64,000 bases of DNA from Actinomycetospora lemnae (GTDB taxonomy: Bacteria; Actinomycetota; Actinomycetes; Mycobacteriales; Pseudonocardiaceae). Location: the NCBI RefSeq assembly GCF_028737315.1, contig NZ_JAQZAO010000014.1, forward strand, positions 62,001 through 126,000, read 5' to 3'. The notes under the pieces were generated by a model. It was not told the origin of the DNA. It ran no database searches and saw only the letters and a program-made list of their open reading frames with translations. Below, in pieces: positions 27,568 to 37,150 of this stretch (position 1 is its first letter; the number at the start of each line of letters is the position of its first letter). The position numbers were made by a program, and so were the translations under genes.

Positions 27568-28034
27568 GAGGAGGCGCGGCGCTCCAGGAGCGGGTCGAGG
27601 CGGAACGGGACGAGCTGGCGCATGACGAGCGCGGTGGAGGTGCGCTCGACACCCGGGACGGCGAGCAGGCTGCCGGCGATCGTGTAGAGCGCGTCGGCGT
27701 CGCGGGCGACGACCTGGACCAGCAGGTCGTCGTCGCCCGCGAGGCCCACGACCTCGACGACCTCGGGGATGCGCGCGAGCGCCGTCGTCACCTCGGAGAG
27801 GCGACGCTGGTCGACGCGCGTGGTGACGTAGGCGCGCAGCGGGTGGCCGAGCGCCGCGGGCTCGATGCGCCGCCCGAAGTCACCGAGCACACCGCGGCTC
27901 TCGAGGCGCGCGAGGCGGGCCTGGACGGTGTTGCGGGCGAGCCCGAGGCGCTCGGCGAGCGCGACGACCGTGGCGCGCGGCTCCGCCGCGAGCGCCTGCA
28001 GCAACCGCGCGTCGAGGGCGTCGACGGGTTCCAT
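27564..28034 (-). CDS. Lrp/AsnC-family transcriptional regulator
   Basis: This 156-residue regulator has an N-terminal helix-turn-helix (DARLLQALAAEPRATVVALAERLGLARNTVQARLARLE) and a RAM ligand domain with VEVVGLAGDDDLLVQVVARD. Lrp proteins sense amino acids and form octamers. The ATG at 28034 has GGGAG at 8 nt; a GTG at 28043 is less likely. It is divergent from the AceE-like enzyme with 152 bp between them, so that gene is its likely target. Confidence 0.9.
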   Translation of the reverse strand: MEPVDALDARLLQALAAEPRATVVALAERLGLARNTVQARLARLESRGVLGDFGRRIEPAALGHPLRAYVTTRVDQRRLSEVTTALARIPEVVEVVGLAGDDDLLVQVVARDADALYTIAGSLLAVPGVERTSTALVMRQLVPFRLDPLLERRASS

Positions 28035-28142
28035 CCTGCTCACTCCCGCGGGGTCGCGACGGCGTCGGGCTGAACATAGCGCTCAGCTCCGTCCGGCCCG
28101 CTTGCGCACTTCGACGCCATGACGAACGCTTCCGGCACCGAA

Positions 28143-28172
28143 GTGGACACGGCAGTGGACACGGCAGTGGAC
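28143..28172. repeat. 12-bp tandem repeat in the Lrp/AceE spacer
   Basis: GTGGACACGGCA occurs twice in a row, with a third partial GTGGAC, just before the AceE-like start. It may be a stretch of Lrp sites or simple slippage. Confidence 0.5.
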
Positions 28173-28186
28173 CCCGGAGGCCATCG

Positions 28187-30523
28187 ATGACATCCACGCG
28201 TCCCGCCCCCGCACCGATCGCGGACCCCGGACCCGAGCGCGAGGCGCTGCAGGCCGTGGAGGACCGGGTGCTGTGGCTGTCCACCGCGATCGTGGACCAC
28301 GCCAACCGCGTGCGCCCGAACCCGAGCGGGCTCAAGGTGGGCGGCCACCAGGCGTCGTCGGCGTCGATCGTCTCGATCATGACCGCGCTGTGGTTCCACA
28401 CGCTGCGCCCCGAGGACCGGGTGTCGGTGAAGCCCCACGCCTCGCCGGTGCTGCACGCGATCAACCACCTGCTCGGCGAGCTCGACGCGAAGTACCTGAC
28501 CACGCTGCGCGAGGCCGGCGGCCTGCAGTCCTACCCGTCGCGCTCCAAGGACCCCGACCCCGTCGACTACTCGACCGGCTCCGTCGGCATCGGCGCGACC
28601 GCCCCGATCTGGGGGACGATCGCGCGCCGGTACGTCGAGGGCATCGCGCACACCGCGGGGACGGGCCGGCAGTTCTCGCTGGTCGGGGACGCCGAGCTCG
28701 ACGAGGGCGCGGTGTGGGAGGCCGTGCTCGACCCGATGGTGCGCGAGCTGGGCGAGGTCTGCTGGATCGTCGACTTCAACCGGCAGTCGCTCGACCGCGT
28801 CGTCCCTGACATCTCGGCCACCCGGCTGCACGGGCTGTTCTCCGCGGCGGGCTGGCAGGTCATCACCGTCAAGTACGGGCGGCTGCTCGCCGAGCTCTAC
28901 GCGAAGCCGGGTGGCGACGCCCTGCGCCGGCGCATCGACGAGATGACCAACCCGGAGTACCAGCGGCTCCTGCGCTGCACCCCGCTGCAGCTGCGCGAGC
29001 GCCTGCCCGGCGACGGGCCGGACGCCGAGGCGATCGCGGCGCTGCTCCGGAGCGTCGACGACGGCGCGGTGCACGCGGCGATCCGCAACCTCGGCGGCCA
29101 CGACCTCGGCGCGCTCGCCGACGCCTACGACGCCATCGACGACACGCGCCCGACAGTGATCTTCGCGTACACGGTGAAGGGCTACGGCCTCGCGACGCAG
29201 GGTCACCCGCAGAACCACTCCAGCCTGCTCACCGAGACCCAGATGCGCGCGCTCGCGACCGGCCTCGGCACCGACCTCGACGACCCCTGGGCGCCGCTGC
29301 CCGACGGCCCCGCCGCCGACCTGTGCCGCACCGTCGCCGAGCGCCTGCGCCGCCGCCCGGCCGCCCCGGCACCGCCGCCGGAGGTCCCCGTCGACCTCGA
29401 CCGCACGCCCACCGGCACCGGGCACACCCAGCAGGCGCTCGGCCGGGCGCTGCTCGACCTGACGCGCTCGGCGCCCGAGGCCGCCCGCCGGGTGGTGACG
29501 GTCAGCCCCGACGTCACGTCGTCGACGAACCTCGGTGGCTGGCTGAACAAGGTCGGGTCGTGGTCGCCGCACGAGCGGCGCGACTGGTTCGCCGACGACG
29601 CCGAGACGATCCTGCACTGGCACGAGCTGCCCAGCGGCCAGCACATCGAGCTCGGCATCGCCGAGACCAACCTCGTCGGGCTGCTCGGCGAGCTCGGCGC
29701 GACGTGGTCGCGGTGGGGCGAGCCGCTGCTGCCGATCGGGGTGCTCTACGACCCGTTCGTCTCGCGCGCCCTCGAGCCGTGGGCGTTCGGGATGTACGCG
29801 GGCGGGCAGTCGATCCTCGTCGGCACACCGTCCGGGGTGTCGCTGGCGCCCGAGGGCGGCGCGCACCAGTCGATCACCACGCCGTCGATCGGCCTCGAGC
29901 AGCCCGGCTGCGTGGCGTTCGAGCCGGCGTTCGGCGTCGAGGTGGGCTGGTGCCTGCTCGACGGGTTGGCACGCCTCGGCCGGCCCGGCGGGTCGTCGAC
30001 CTACCTGCGCCTGTCGACCGTGCCCGTCGACCAGAGCCTCGCCGACGTCCCCACCGACCCGGCGGCCCGCGCGCAGCGGCGCCGCGAGGTCACCGCCGGC
30101 GCCTACCTACTGCGCCGGGCCGCGGGCACCCCGCAGGTGACGATCGCGGTGATGGGCGCGCTCGTCGGGCAGGCGCTCGCGGCCGCCGACCGCCTCGGTG
30201 AGCAGGGCGTCGGCGCCGACGTCGTCGTCGTGACCAGCCCGGACCGGCTCTTCCGCGCCCTGCGCGCCCGCACTGCGGCGACCGGCCCGACCGAGGACGC
30301 GCCGAGCTGGATCCTCGACGCCGCCTTCCCCGCCGATCGCGCGGCGAGGCTCGTGACGGTGCTCGACGGCCACCCGCACACCCTCGCGTTCCTGGCCGGG
30401 ATCCACCGCGTGCGCGCGGCCCACCTCGGCGTGACCGACTTCGGCCGGTCGTCGGACCTCGCGGCGTCCTGGGCCCACCACCACCTCGACGCCGACGCGA
30501 TCGTGGCCGCCGCCCTCGCCTGA
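28187..30523 (+). CDS. AceE-like thiamine-diphosphate E1 enzyme (transketolase superfamily)
   Basis: This 778-residue enzyme has the ThDP motif GDAELDEGAVWEA, ending in NRQSLD, near residue 175, a transketolase pyrimidine domain (LGIAETNLVGLLGELG) and a C-terminal domain. It looks like homodimeric pyruvate dehydrogenase E1 (AceE) but is about 110 residues shorter than the E. coli protein. No E2 or E3 gene is near. The substrate may be pyruvate or another 2-oxo acid. GGAGG lies 7 nt before the ATG. The divergent Lrp gene suggests control by an amino acid or keto acid. A perfect hairpin at 30529 ends the unit. Confidence 0.82.
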   Translation: MTSTRPAPAPIADPGPEREALQAVEDRVLWLSTAIVDHANRVRPNPSGLKVGGHQASSASIVSIMTALWFHTLRPEDRVSVKPHASPVLHAINHLLGELDAKYLTTLREAGGLQSYPSRSKDPDPVDYSTGSVGIGATAPIWGTIARRYVEGIAHTAGTGRQFSLVGDAELDEGAVWEAVLDPMVRELGEVCWIVDFNRQSLDRVVPDISATRLHGLFSAAGWQVITVKYGRLLAELYAKPGGDALRRRIDEMTNPEYQRLLRCTPLQLRERLPGDGPDAEAIAALLRSVDDGAVHAAIRNLGGHDLGALADAYDAIDDTRPTVIFAYTVKGYGLATQGHPQNHSSLLTETQMRALATGLGTDLDDPWAPLPDGPAADLCRTVAERLRRRPAAPAPPPEVPVDLDRTPTGTGHTQQALGRALLDLTRSAPEAARRVVTVSPDVTSSTNLGGWLNKVGSWSPHERRDWFADDAETILHWHELPSGQHIELGIAETNLVGLLGELGATWSRWGEPLLPIGVLYDPFVSRALEPWAFGMYAGGQSILVGTPSGVSLAPEGGAHQSITTPSIGLEQPGCVAFEPAFGVEVGWCLLDGLARLGRPGGSSTYLRLSTVPVDQSLADVPTDPAARAQRRREVTAGAYLLRRAAGTPQVTIAVMGALVGQALAAADRLGEQGVGADVVVVTSPDRLFRALRARTAATGPTEDAPSWILDAAFPADRAARLVTVLDGHPHTLAFLAGIHRVRAAHLGVTDFGRSSDLAASWAHHHLDADAIVAAALA

Positions 30524-30528
30524 CCCCG

Positions 30529-30555
30529 GTGTCAGCGAAGTGCCTTCGCTGACAC
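30529..30555 (+). terminator. Terminator hairpin after the AceE-like gene
   Basis: GTGTCAGCGAAG pairs perfectly with CTTCGCTGACAC around TGC, starting 5 bp after the stop. It is a different, 27-nt design from the 40-nt palindromes. Confidence 0.75.
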
Positions 30556-30646
30556 TCAACGTCCGTATCGGTACTTCGATCACCGGCAGGCATCGTCCGA
30601 CCGGCCCAGCGGGTACACGGCGCCTTCACACGCGGAGGGAGGCGCC

Positions 30647-32089
30647 GTGCTCGACTGGCTCGCCGCACCCGACCACGCCACCGCCCGCTGGGTGCTCCAG
30701 CACCTCGTCGCCCTGGTCTACGTCATCGCGTTCACCGTCGCGCTGGCGCAGTTCCGCCCCCTGATCGGCGAGCGCGGACTGACCCCGATCCCTCGCTTCC
30801 TCGCGCGCACGACCTTCCGCCGCCACCCGAGCGTCTTCCACCTGCGCTACTCCGACACGCTCTTCCGCCTCGTCGCCGGCGCCGGCCTGGTGCTCGCCCT
30901 CGCCGCCCTGGCCGGCGCCACCGACGTCCTGCCCCTCGGCGCCGGGATCGCGCTGTGGGGGCTGCTCTGGGTGCTCTACCTGTCGATCGTGAACGTCGGC
31001 CAGGTCTGGTACGGGTTCGGCTGGGAGTCGCTGCTGCTCGAGGCCGGGTTCCTCGTGACGTTCCTCGGGCCCGCCGACGTCGCCCCGCCCGCGCCGATCG
31101 TCTGGCTGCTCGTGTGGCTGCTCTTCCGCGTCGAGTTCGGCGCCGGGCTGATCAAGATGCGCGGCGACCGCTGCTGGCGCGACCTGACCTGCCTCGACCA
31201 CCACCACGAGACCCAGCCGCTCCCGAGCCCGACGAGCTGGTGGTTCCACCACCTGCCCCGCCCGCTGCACCGTGTCGAGGTCCTGGCGAACCACGTCACG
31301 CAGCTCGCCGTCCCGTTCCTGCTGTTCCTCCCCCAGCCGGTTGCATCGATCGGCGCCGCGGTGGTCATCGTGACCCAGGGCTGGCTCGTGAGCAGCGGCA
31401 ACTTCGCCTGGCTGAACTTCCTGACGATCTCGCTGGCGGTCATCGCGATCGACGACGCACGCCTGCGCCGGCTGCTGCCGATCCCCCTGCCCGAGCCCGC
31501 ACCGATCCCGCTGTGGTTCGCAGTCGTCGTGCTCGCGGTGACGGGGCTGATGCTGGCCCTGTCGGTGTGGCCGGCGATGAACATGCTCAGCCCGCGGCAG
31601 AAGATGAACGCCGGCATCACGCCCGTGCACCTCGGCAACAGCTACGGCGCGTTCGGGTCGGTGACCCGCGAGCGCGACGAGGTGGTCCTCGAGGGCACCG
31701 ACGACCCGGACGGCGCCGAGGACGCGACGTGGCGCGAGTACGAGTTCCGCTCCAAGCCGGGCGACCCGTACCGGCGCCCGCCCCAGACCGCGCCGTACCA
31801 CCGGCGGCTCGACTGGCTGATGTGGTTCGCCCCGCTCGCCCCGCGGATGGCGCGCACCTGGCTGCCGACGCTGCTCGACCGCCTGCTCGAGGCCGACCGC
31901 CCGACGCTGCGGCTGCTGCGCCGCGACCCGTTCGACGGCGAGCGCCCGGCCTGGGTGCGCGCGCGCCTCTACCGCTACCGCTTCACCACGCGCGCCGAGC
32001 GCCGCGCGACCGGGGCGTGGTGGCACCGCGAGCTGATCGGCGACTACCTGCCCGCGAGGACCCTGCCGCGGGAGTCCGCGGCGCCGTAG
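30647..32089 (+). CDS. Lipase maturation factor family membrane protein
   Basis: This 480-residue polytopic protein starts inside a helix region (WVLQHLVALVYVIAFTVAL). It carries the family pattern WYGFGWESLLLEAGFL near residue 120, followed by FRVEFGAGLIKMRGDRCWRDLTCLDHHHETQPLP, given here only by its key residues: the Lys/Arg/Cys cluster and the triple His. The C-terminal third is soluble. In animals LMF1 helps lipases fold in the ER; the role of the bacterial proteins is unknown. GGAGG precedes the GTG start. Its last 46 bp overlap the end of the converging FAD oxidoreductase gene. Confidence 0.85.
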   Translation: MLDWLAAPDHATARWVLQHLVALVYVIAFTVALAQFRPLIGERGLTPIPRFLARTTFRRHPSVFHLRYSDTLFRLVAGAGLVLALAALAGATDVLPLGAGIALWGLLWVLYLSIVNVGQVWYGFGWESLLLEAGFLVTFLGPADVAPPAPIVWLLVWLLFRVEFGAGLIKMRGDRCWRDLTCLDHHHETQPLPSPTSWWFHHLPRPLHRVEVLANHVTQLAVPFLLFLPQPVASIGAAVVIVTQGWLVSSGNFAWLNFLTISLAVIAIDDARLRRLLPIPLPEPAPIPLWFAVVVLAVTGLMLALSVWPAMNMLSPRQKMNAGITPVHLGNSYGAFGSVTRERDEVVLEGTDDPDGAEDATWREYEFRSKPGDPYRRPPQTAPYHRRLDWLMWFAPLAPRMARTWLPTLLDRLLEADRPTLRLLRRDPFDGERPAWVRARLYRYRFTTRAERRATGAWWHRELIGDYLPARTLPRESAAP

Positions 32090-33696
32090 ACCAACCGGTG
32101 CCCGGCGCGGATCCCGGCGGCGTAGACGCGGCCGAGGCGTCCCGCCCGCGCCAACGCCGCCCGCGCCGCGTTCGCCCCCGGCGCGCCGTGCACCGCCCCC
32201 GCCGGGTGCGCGGTCGCCCCGGCGAGGAAGAGCCCGTCCACGGGGGTGTCGGGGCGCCCGAGGCCGGGCGTCGGGCGGAACACCAGCATCTGGTGGATCT
32301 GGGCGGTCCCGGCCATCAGTGCGCCACGGACGAGGGACGGATCGCGGGCCTGGAGGTCCGCCGGGCGGGAGACCGTCCGCGCGATGACGAGGTCGGCGAA
32401 CCCGGGCGCGTGGTGCTCGATCCACGCGGTCATCCGCCGGACCTGCTCGTCGAGCTCGGCGTCGGTGTGCTCGCGCGAGTGCGGCAGGTGCGTGTACGCC
32501 CACACCGACTCGGTGCCCGCCGGTGAACGCGTCGGGTCGGCGAGCGTCATCTGCCCGAGCAGCATGAACGGGTTCGCGGGCATCCGGCCGGCGTCGAGGT
32601 CGGCGCCGAAGTCGACGAGCCCGGCGAGGTCCCCGCCGAGGTGCACGGTGCCCGCGACGCGGGGCTCGGGCGCGGTCCACGGGATCGGGCCCGACAGCGC
32701 CCAGTCGACCTTGAGGATCGCGTCGTCCCACTGGAAGCGCTCGAGGTCGGCGACGAGGCGGGCCGGCAGGTGCTCGTCGCCGACGAGCTCGCGCAGCAGC
32801 AGCGGCGCCGGGACGTCGACGAGCACCGCCCGCCGTGCCCGCACGACGCCGCCCTCCGCGTCGACCACCCCGACCGCCCGGCCGCCCTCGACGAGCACCC
32901 GGGTGACGGGCCGGCGGCTGTGCACGGCGCCGCCGCGGGAGGCCAGGCGCGCGACGAGGGCCTGCGCGATCGAGCGCGACCCGCCCACCGGCACCGGGAA
33001 CCCCACGTCCTGGGCCAGCATCGAGAGCAGCCAGCCGAAGGCCGTGCTCGCCGTCTGGGTGACGCCGAGGTCGGTGTGCAGCGCGTTGCCGGCGACGAGC
33101 GCCCGCGCGCCCTCGCCGCCGAACTCCTCCTGGCCGAAGCGCGTCGCCGGCAGCAGCATGCGCCGGGCCAGGCGCAGCGCGTCGGGACCGCCGAGGGTCC
33201 GCAGCACCCGCGTCGCGTCCTTGACCGGCGGGAACGGGCCGAGGAACGCGGCGATCAGCGGGTCGCGCAGCCGCTGCCACTCGTCGGCCAGCCGTCGCCA
33301 GGCGTCGCCGTCACCGGGCGCGAAGCGGTCGACCGAGGCCGCGGTGACGTCGACGTCGCGGGAGAGCAGCACGCCCCGGTCGTCGGGGAGGACGTGGGCG
33401 AGCGGCTCGTGCGGGTGGCTCCACTCCAGGCCGTGGGCGCCGAGGCCGAGCCCGCGCAGCACCGGCGACACGTAGCCCATGGGGTGGAACGCGCTGCCGA
33501 GGTCGTTGAGGAACCCGGGCTCGGTGATCTCCTCGGTCCGCGTCGCCCCGCCCGGCGCGTCGGAGGCCTCGAGGACCGTGACGCTCCAGCCGGCGTCGGC
33601 GAGCAGGTTCGCCGCCACCAGCCCGTTGTGCCCGGCGCCGACGACCACCGCGTCGGCGGTCTCGGTGCTGGTGGTCAGGGTGCCGGGCGATGTCAT
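32044..33696 (-). CDS. FAD-dependent oxidoreductase of the phytoene-desaturase-like family
   Basis: This 550-residue flavoprotein has the dinucleotide-binding motif AVVVGAGHNGLVAANLLADAG near residue 15, then EASDAPGG, and the C-terminal FAD-contact region FLAGATAHPAGAVHGAPGANAA. This is the COG1233 type, related to CrtI and to the human PYROXD2 group. No carotenoid genes are near, so the substrate is open. The ATG at 33696 is chosen because the upstream extension is Arg/Pro-rich noise. It converges on the lipase maturation factor gene, sharing 46 bp. Confidence 0.85.
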   Translation of the reverse strand: MTSPGTLTTSTETADAVVVGAGHNGLVAANLLADAGWSVTVLEASDAPGGATRTEEITEPGFLNDLGSAFHPMGYVSPVLRGLGLGAHGLEWSHPHEPLAHVLPDDRGVLLSRDVDVTAASVDRFAPGDGDAWRRLADEWQRLRDPLIAAFLGPFPPVKDATRVLRTLGGPDALRLARRMLLPATRFGQEEFGGEGARALVAGNALHTDLGVTQTASTAFGWLLSMLAQDVGFPVPVGGSRSIAQALVARLASRGGAVHSRRPVTRVLVEGGRAVGVVDAEGGVVRARRAVLVDVPAPLLLRELVGDEHLPARLVADLERFQWDDAILKVDWALSGPIPWTAPEPRVAGTVHLGGDLAGLVDFGADLDAGRMPANPFMLLGQMTLADPTRSPAGTESVWAYTHLPHSREHTDAELDEQVRRMTAWIEHHAPGFADLVIARTVSRPADLQARDPSLVRGALMAGTAQIHQMLVFRPTPGLGRPDTPVDGLFLAGATAHPAGAVHGAPGANAARAALARAGRLGRVYAAGIRAGHRLVYGAADSRGRVLAGR

Positions 33697-33812
33697 GGGC
33701 GCAGTGTTCCCGGTCGGCGGCGGCGCACCCCCGCTCGTCCGGCGCCGGACGCGATCGATTCCTCCGGTCGGCCGCACCAGGGGCTCCGCCGGAGGACGTA
33801 CCCTTCCGCGAA

Positions 33813-33834
33813 GTGATCACGTGACGTGACGTCC
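33813..33834. promoter_or_regulatory. Palindromes before the BTAD regulator
   Basis: GTGATCAC (33813-33820) and TCACGTGA (33817-33824) overlap and are followed by a further GTGAC step, 12 bp before the ATG. A site this close to the start suggests autoregulation. The core GTGATCACGT recurs in the palindrome at 46304. Confidence 0.35.
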
Positions 33835-33844
33835 GGGGGGATGG

Positions 33845-36800
33845 ATGGCGTCGGTCGGGATCCGGCTGTTCGGTGAGGTGGCCGTCGTGCGCGACGGGAT
33901 CCCGGAGCCGCGCCGCAGCCGCACCCACACCGCCCTCCTCGCGCTGCTCGCCCTGCACGCCGGCGTGGCCGTCGACGGCGACGCGCTCATCGACGAGGCG
34001 TGGGGCGAGGACCTGCCGCAGAACCCCCGGGGCGCCCTCCAGGTCGCGCTCACCCGGCTGCGCGCGTGGCTCGGCGAGCGTCCCGCGCCGTGGATCACGG
34101 CGAGCAACGGCCTGTACACGCTGCACCTCCCCCGGGACGCCGTCGACCTCCTGCGCTTCGACCAGCGCGCCGACGTCGCCCTGCACGGCGGGGACCTCGC
34201 CGCGCACGAGGAGGCCCGGTCGGCCTGGCACGGGACGCCGTTCCTCGGGCTCGACACCGACCGGCTCGCCGAGGCCCGGCGCAACGCGCACCACCGTCGG
34301 CGTGCCCTCGTCGTGCGCCACGCCGGGCTGCTCCTCGACGCCGGTCGCCACGGCGACGCCGTCGACCTCCTGACCGGGGAGGACCGCCTGGACGAGGAGC
34401 TCGCGACGCTGCTCGTCCGGGCCCTGCGCGACGCCGGCCGGCACCGCGACGCCGTCGAGACCTACCTCGACGTCCGTCGGCGGCTCCGCGACGAGCTCGA
34501 CGTCGAGCCGGGTCCGGAGCTCCGGTCGCTCTACGGCTCGCTCGCCCCGCCGCGCCCCGAGCGGGCCCCGCCGCCCGGGCTCGTCGGGCGTCATGCCCTC
34601 ACCGACGCCGTCCTCGACGCCCTGCACGGCGACGGCCGGCTGATCGTCCTGCACGGGCGCGCGGGCGCCGGGAAGACCGCCGTGCTGCGGGCCGTGGCCC
34701 ACACCGCGCGGACGCGGGGTGCGTCGACCGCGGCGTCGGCGTGGGGGGAGCACGACACGCCCGCCGCGCCCTGGCACGAGGTGACCGACGACCTGGAGAT
34801 CCGGGGGCCCGCTCCGGACCGCGACCTCGGGCCCTGGCTCCACGCCCGGCTCGGGCGCCGCGCGCGGGACGCGCCCGTGCTCGTGGCCCTCGACGACGCG
34901 CACCGCGCCGACTCCGCCTCGCTCGACGTGCTGCGGGCCCTCACACGCCGCGGCCTGCCCGCCGGGGTCGTCGTGGTCGTCGCGGCCCGGAGCCCCGACG
35001 CGGTCCCGCACCCGCGCTGGGAGCGCGCCCTCGCCGAGCTGCGCGGGCACGACGCCGTCGACACCGTCGAGGTCGGGCCGCTGGCACCGGCGGCGGTCGC
35101 CGTCCTCGTCCGGCGCCGCCTCGCCCACCTCCGCCCGGACGACGACCTCGCGGCCGCGGTCGCCCACCGCTCGGGCGGCCTCGCCCTCCACGTCAGCGCG
35201 CTGCTCGACCTGCTCGGGCGCTGCACCACCCTCGAGGAGGCCCGGGACGCCGTCACCGCGGTGCCCGACCAGGTGCGCGCCGTCGTCGGCCACCAGGCCG
35301 CGCAGCTCCCGGACGCGACGCGCCGGGCGCTCGAGGCCCTCGCGGTGCTGCACCCGATCGACCTCGCCGACCTGGCCGACGTGCTGGGACGGCGCCCGCT
35401 CGACGTCGCCGACGACCTCGAGGTCGCCGCCCGCGCCGGACTCGTCGCCGGCGAGGGTGATCGCTACGTGCTGCGCCACGACCTCGACGCCGACGGCCTG
35501 CGCGCGGGCGTGCCCCCGGTCCGTGCCGCCCACCTGCACCTCGCCCGGCTCGAGGCGCTCGACGACGACGCGGACGCGTTCACCGTGCTGCGCCACACCG
35601 AGGGCGCGGCGTCGCTGCTGGCGCCGACCCGGCGCGCCGCGGCACAGGTCGACGCGGGCGTCGCGTCCTACCGTCGGCGGGCGCTCCCCGAGGCGCTGGC
35701 CCTGTTCGAGGAGGCGCTCCCGGCCGCCGCGGCCGGCGCCCGCGCACGGCTGCTCGGTCACCGTGCGCTCTGCCGGTCCGCGGTGCGGGGGACCCACGAG
35801 GACGTCGGCACCGCACCGGCCGAGGACCTCGACGACGCCCTCGACGACGCCCTCGACGCGGCCCTGACCGCCGGGGACGACGAGCTCGCGGCGCTCGTCG
35901 CGATCGGCGACGAGCCGCTCGGGCTCTCGGTCCGGGGCGACCCGCGTCGCCACGCCCGGCTGCACCGTCTCCTCGACCGGCCGCTGGCACCGCGGCTCCG
36001 GCTCGACCTGCTCGTCGCCACCGTCCGCGAGGCCTCGGCGACCGCCCAGGACGACGCCCCGACCCTCGTGGCCGAGGCGAGGGCGCTGGCCGACACGCTG
36101 GCGCGCGACGAGCCCGAGGTGCAGGCCCGTGTCCGGGCGCTCGAGGCCCGCCACCTCGCCGACGCGTCGGGCTCCGCGCTCGACCGGCTGGCCGTCGCGG
36201 CGGACGCCCACCGGCTCGCGCTCGCGACCGACGACCCGTCCCTCCACCTCGACAGCACCGAGCTGCTGATGACCGCCGAGCTCACCGTCGGCCACTCCGA
36301 GAAGGCCCACAAGCTGCGCGTCGAGCTCGAGACCGCCGCCGAGCGGTGGTTCCGCCCGCGGTCGATCTGGGCCGCCCAGACCACCGAGGCCGCGATGCTG
36401 CTGGCCGAGGGCGACCCCGGCGCCGACGCCGCCGCCGCCCGCGCGGCGCAGCGGGGGCAGGCGCTGGGGCTCCCGGCGGCGCCCTACGCCGCCGGCGCCC
36501 ACCTGCTCGTCGAGCACCTGCTGCTCGGCACCGTCGCCGACCTCGCTCCCCTCGCCGCGCACGCCGCGACCCAGGCGCTCAACACCGCGGCGTGGTCCGC
36601 GGCGGCGGCGTACGCCGCGTCGTGCGCCGGGGACGACGGGCGGGCGCGCGAGCACCTGGCGGAGTACGCGCGGCGGGCGGTCAACCCGGCGATGTGGTTC
36701 GCGCGCGCGGCGGCGGCGCTCGCGTCAGCGGCGGCGTTCCGCCTCGGGGACCGCGCCACCGCGTCCCACGTCCGCGACGTGCTGCCCGCGGACCCGGACG

Positions 36801-37150
36801 CCGCCGTCCTCGTCGGCTTCGGCGGCGCGGTCCTCGGCCCGGTGACGCTCTGGACGGGACTCGCGGCCCGGACCCTCGACGACCCCGACACCGCCGCGCG
36901 GGACTGGACCGCCGCCGTCGCCCTCGCCGACCGCGCCGGCTGGGCCCCCTGGGCGGCGGCCGCGCGGCAGTGCCTCGCGTCGCTGTCGGACCCGTCGGCG
37001 TCGCTGCCGCTGGGGCTGGGTGGCGGGAGCCACCCGGCGCCTGGCTCACGCTCGGTGCCCCACCGACCCACCACGCGTGGCGATCGGCCGGCGCAGCTCG
37101 CCGCCGGGGGTGCCGCCGAACGCGCCGAACGCGGAGAATCCGGGCCATGA
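33845..37150 (+). CDS. BTAD/AfsR-type regulator with ATPase and TPR region
   Basis: This 1101-residue protein has an N-terminal winged helix (IRLFGEVAVVRDG, with the RSRTHTALLALLALHAG helix), a bacterial transcriptional activator domain to about residue 235, an ATPase with Walker A HGRAGAGKT near 275 and Walker B VLVALDDAH near 350, and a long Ala-rich helical repeat region. It resembles SARP/AfsR regulators of secondary and catabolic pathways. Its stop overlaps the next gene's ATG as ATGA, so it is co-expressed with the aminotransferase and pxpA, its most likely targets. An out-of-frame ATG at 33841 was ignored. The last 60 residues are disordered and Arg/Pro-rich. Confidence 0.88.
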   Translation: MASVGIRLFGEVAVVRDGIPEPRRSRTHTALLALLALHAGVAVDGDALIDEAWGEDLPQNPRGALQVALTRLRAWLGERPAPWITASNGLYTLHLPRDAVDLLRFDQRADVALHGGDLAAHEEARSAWHGTPFLGLDTDRLAEARRNAHHRRRALVVRHAGLLLDAGRHGDAVDLLTGEDRLDEELATLLVRALRDAGRHRDAVETYLDVRRRLRDELDVEPGPELRSLYGSLAPPRPERAPPPGLVGRHALTDAVLDALHGDGRLIVLHGRAGAGKTAVLRAVAHTARTRGASTAASAWGEHDTPAAPWHEVTDDLEIRGPAPDRDLGPWLHARLGRRARDAPVLVALDDAHRADSASLDVLRALTRRGLPAGVVVVVAARSPDAVPHPRWERALAELRGHDAVDTVEVGPLAPAAVAVLVRRRLAHLRPDDDLAAAVAHRSGGLALHVSALLDLLGRCTTLEEARDAVTAVPDQVRAVVGHQAAQLPDATRRALEALAVLHPIDLADLADVLGRRPLDVADDLEVAARAGLVAGEGDRYVLRHDLDADGLRAGVPPVRAAHLHLARLEALDDDADAFTVLRHTEGAASLLAPTRRAAAQVDAGVASYRRRALPEALALFEEALPAAAAGARARLLGHRALCRSAVRGTHEDVGTAPAEDLDDALDDALDAALTAGDDELAALVAIGDEPLGLSVRGDPRRHARLHRLLDRPLAPRLRLDLLVATVREASATAQDDAPTLVAEARALADTLARDEPEVQARVRALEARHLADASGSALDRLAVAADAHRLALATDDPSLHLDSTELLMTAELTVGHSEKAHKLRVELETAAERWFRPRSIWAAQTTEAAMLLAEGDPGADAAAARAAQRGQALGLPAAPYAAGAHLLVEHLLLGTVADLAPLAAHAATQALNTAAWSAAAAYAASCAGDDGRAREHLAEYARRAVNPAMWFARAAAALASAAAFRLGDRATASHVRDVLPADPDAAVLVGFGGAVLGPVTLWTGLAARTLDDPDTAARDWTAAVALADRAGWAPWAAAARQCLASLSDPSASLPLGLGGGSHPAPGSRSVPHRPTTRGDRPAQLAAGGAAERAERGESGP

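Noticed and set aside
33311-36655. Open frame of 1114 codons on the minus strand
   Set aside because: It is antisense to the BTAD regulator, has no recognisable motif and has the Arg/Gly/Val-rich composition that high-GC shadow frames show.
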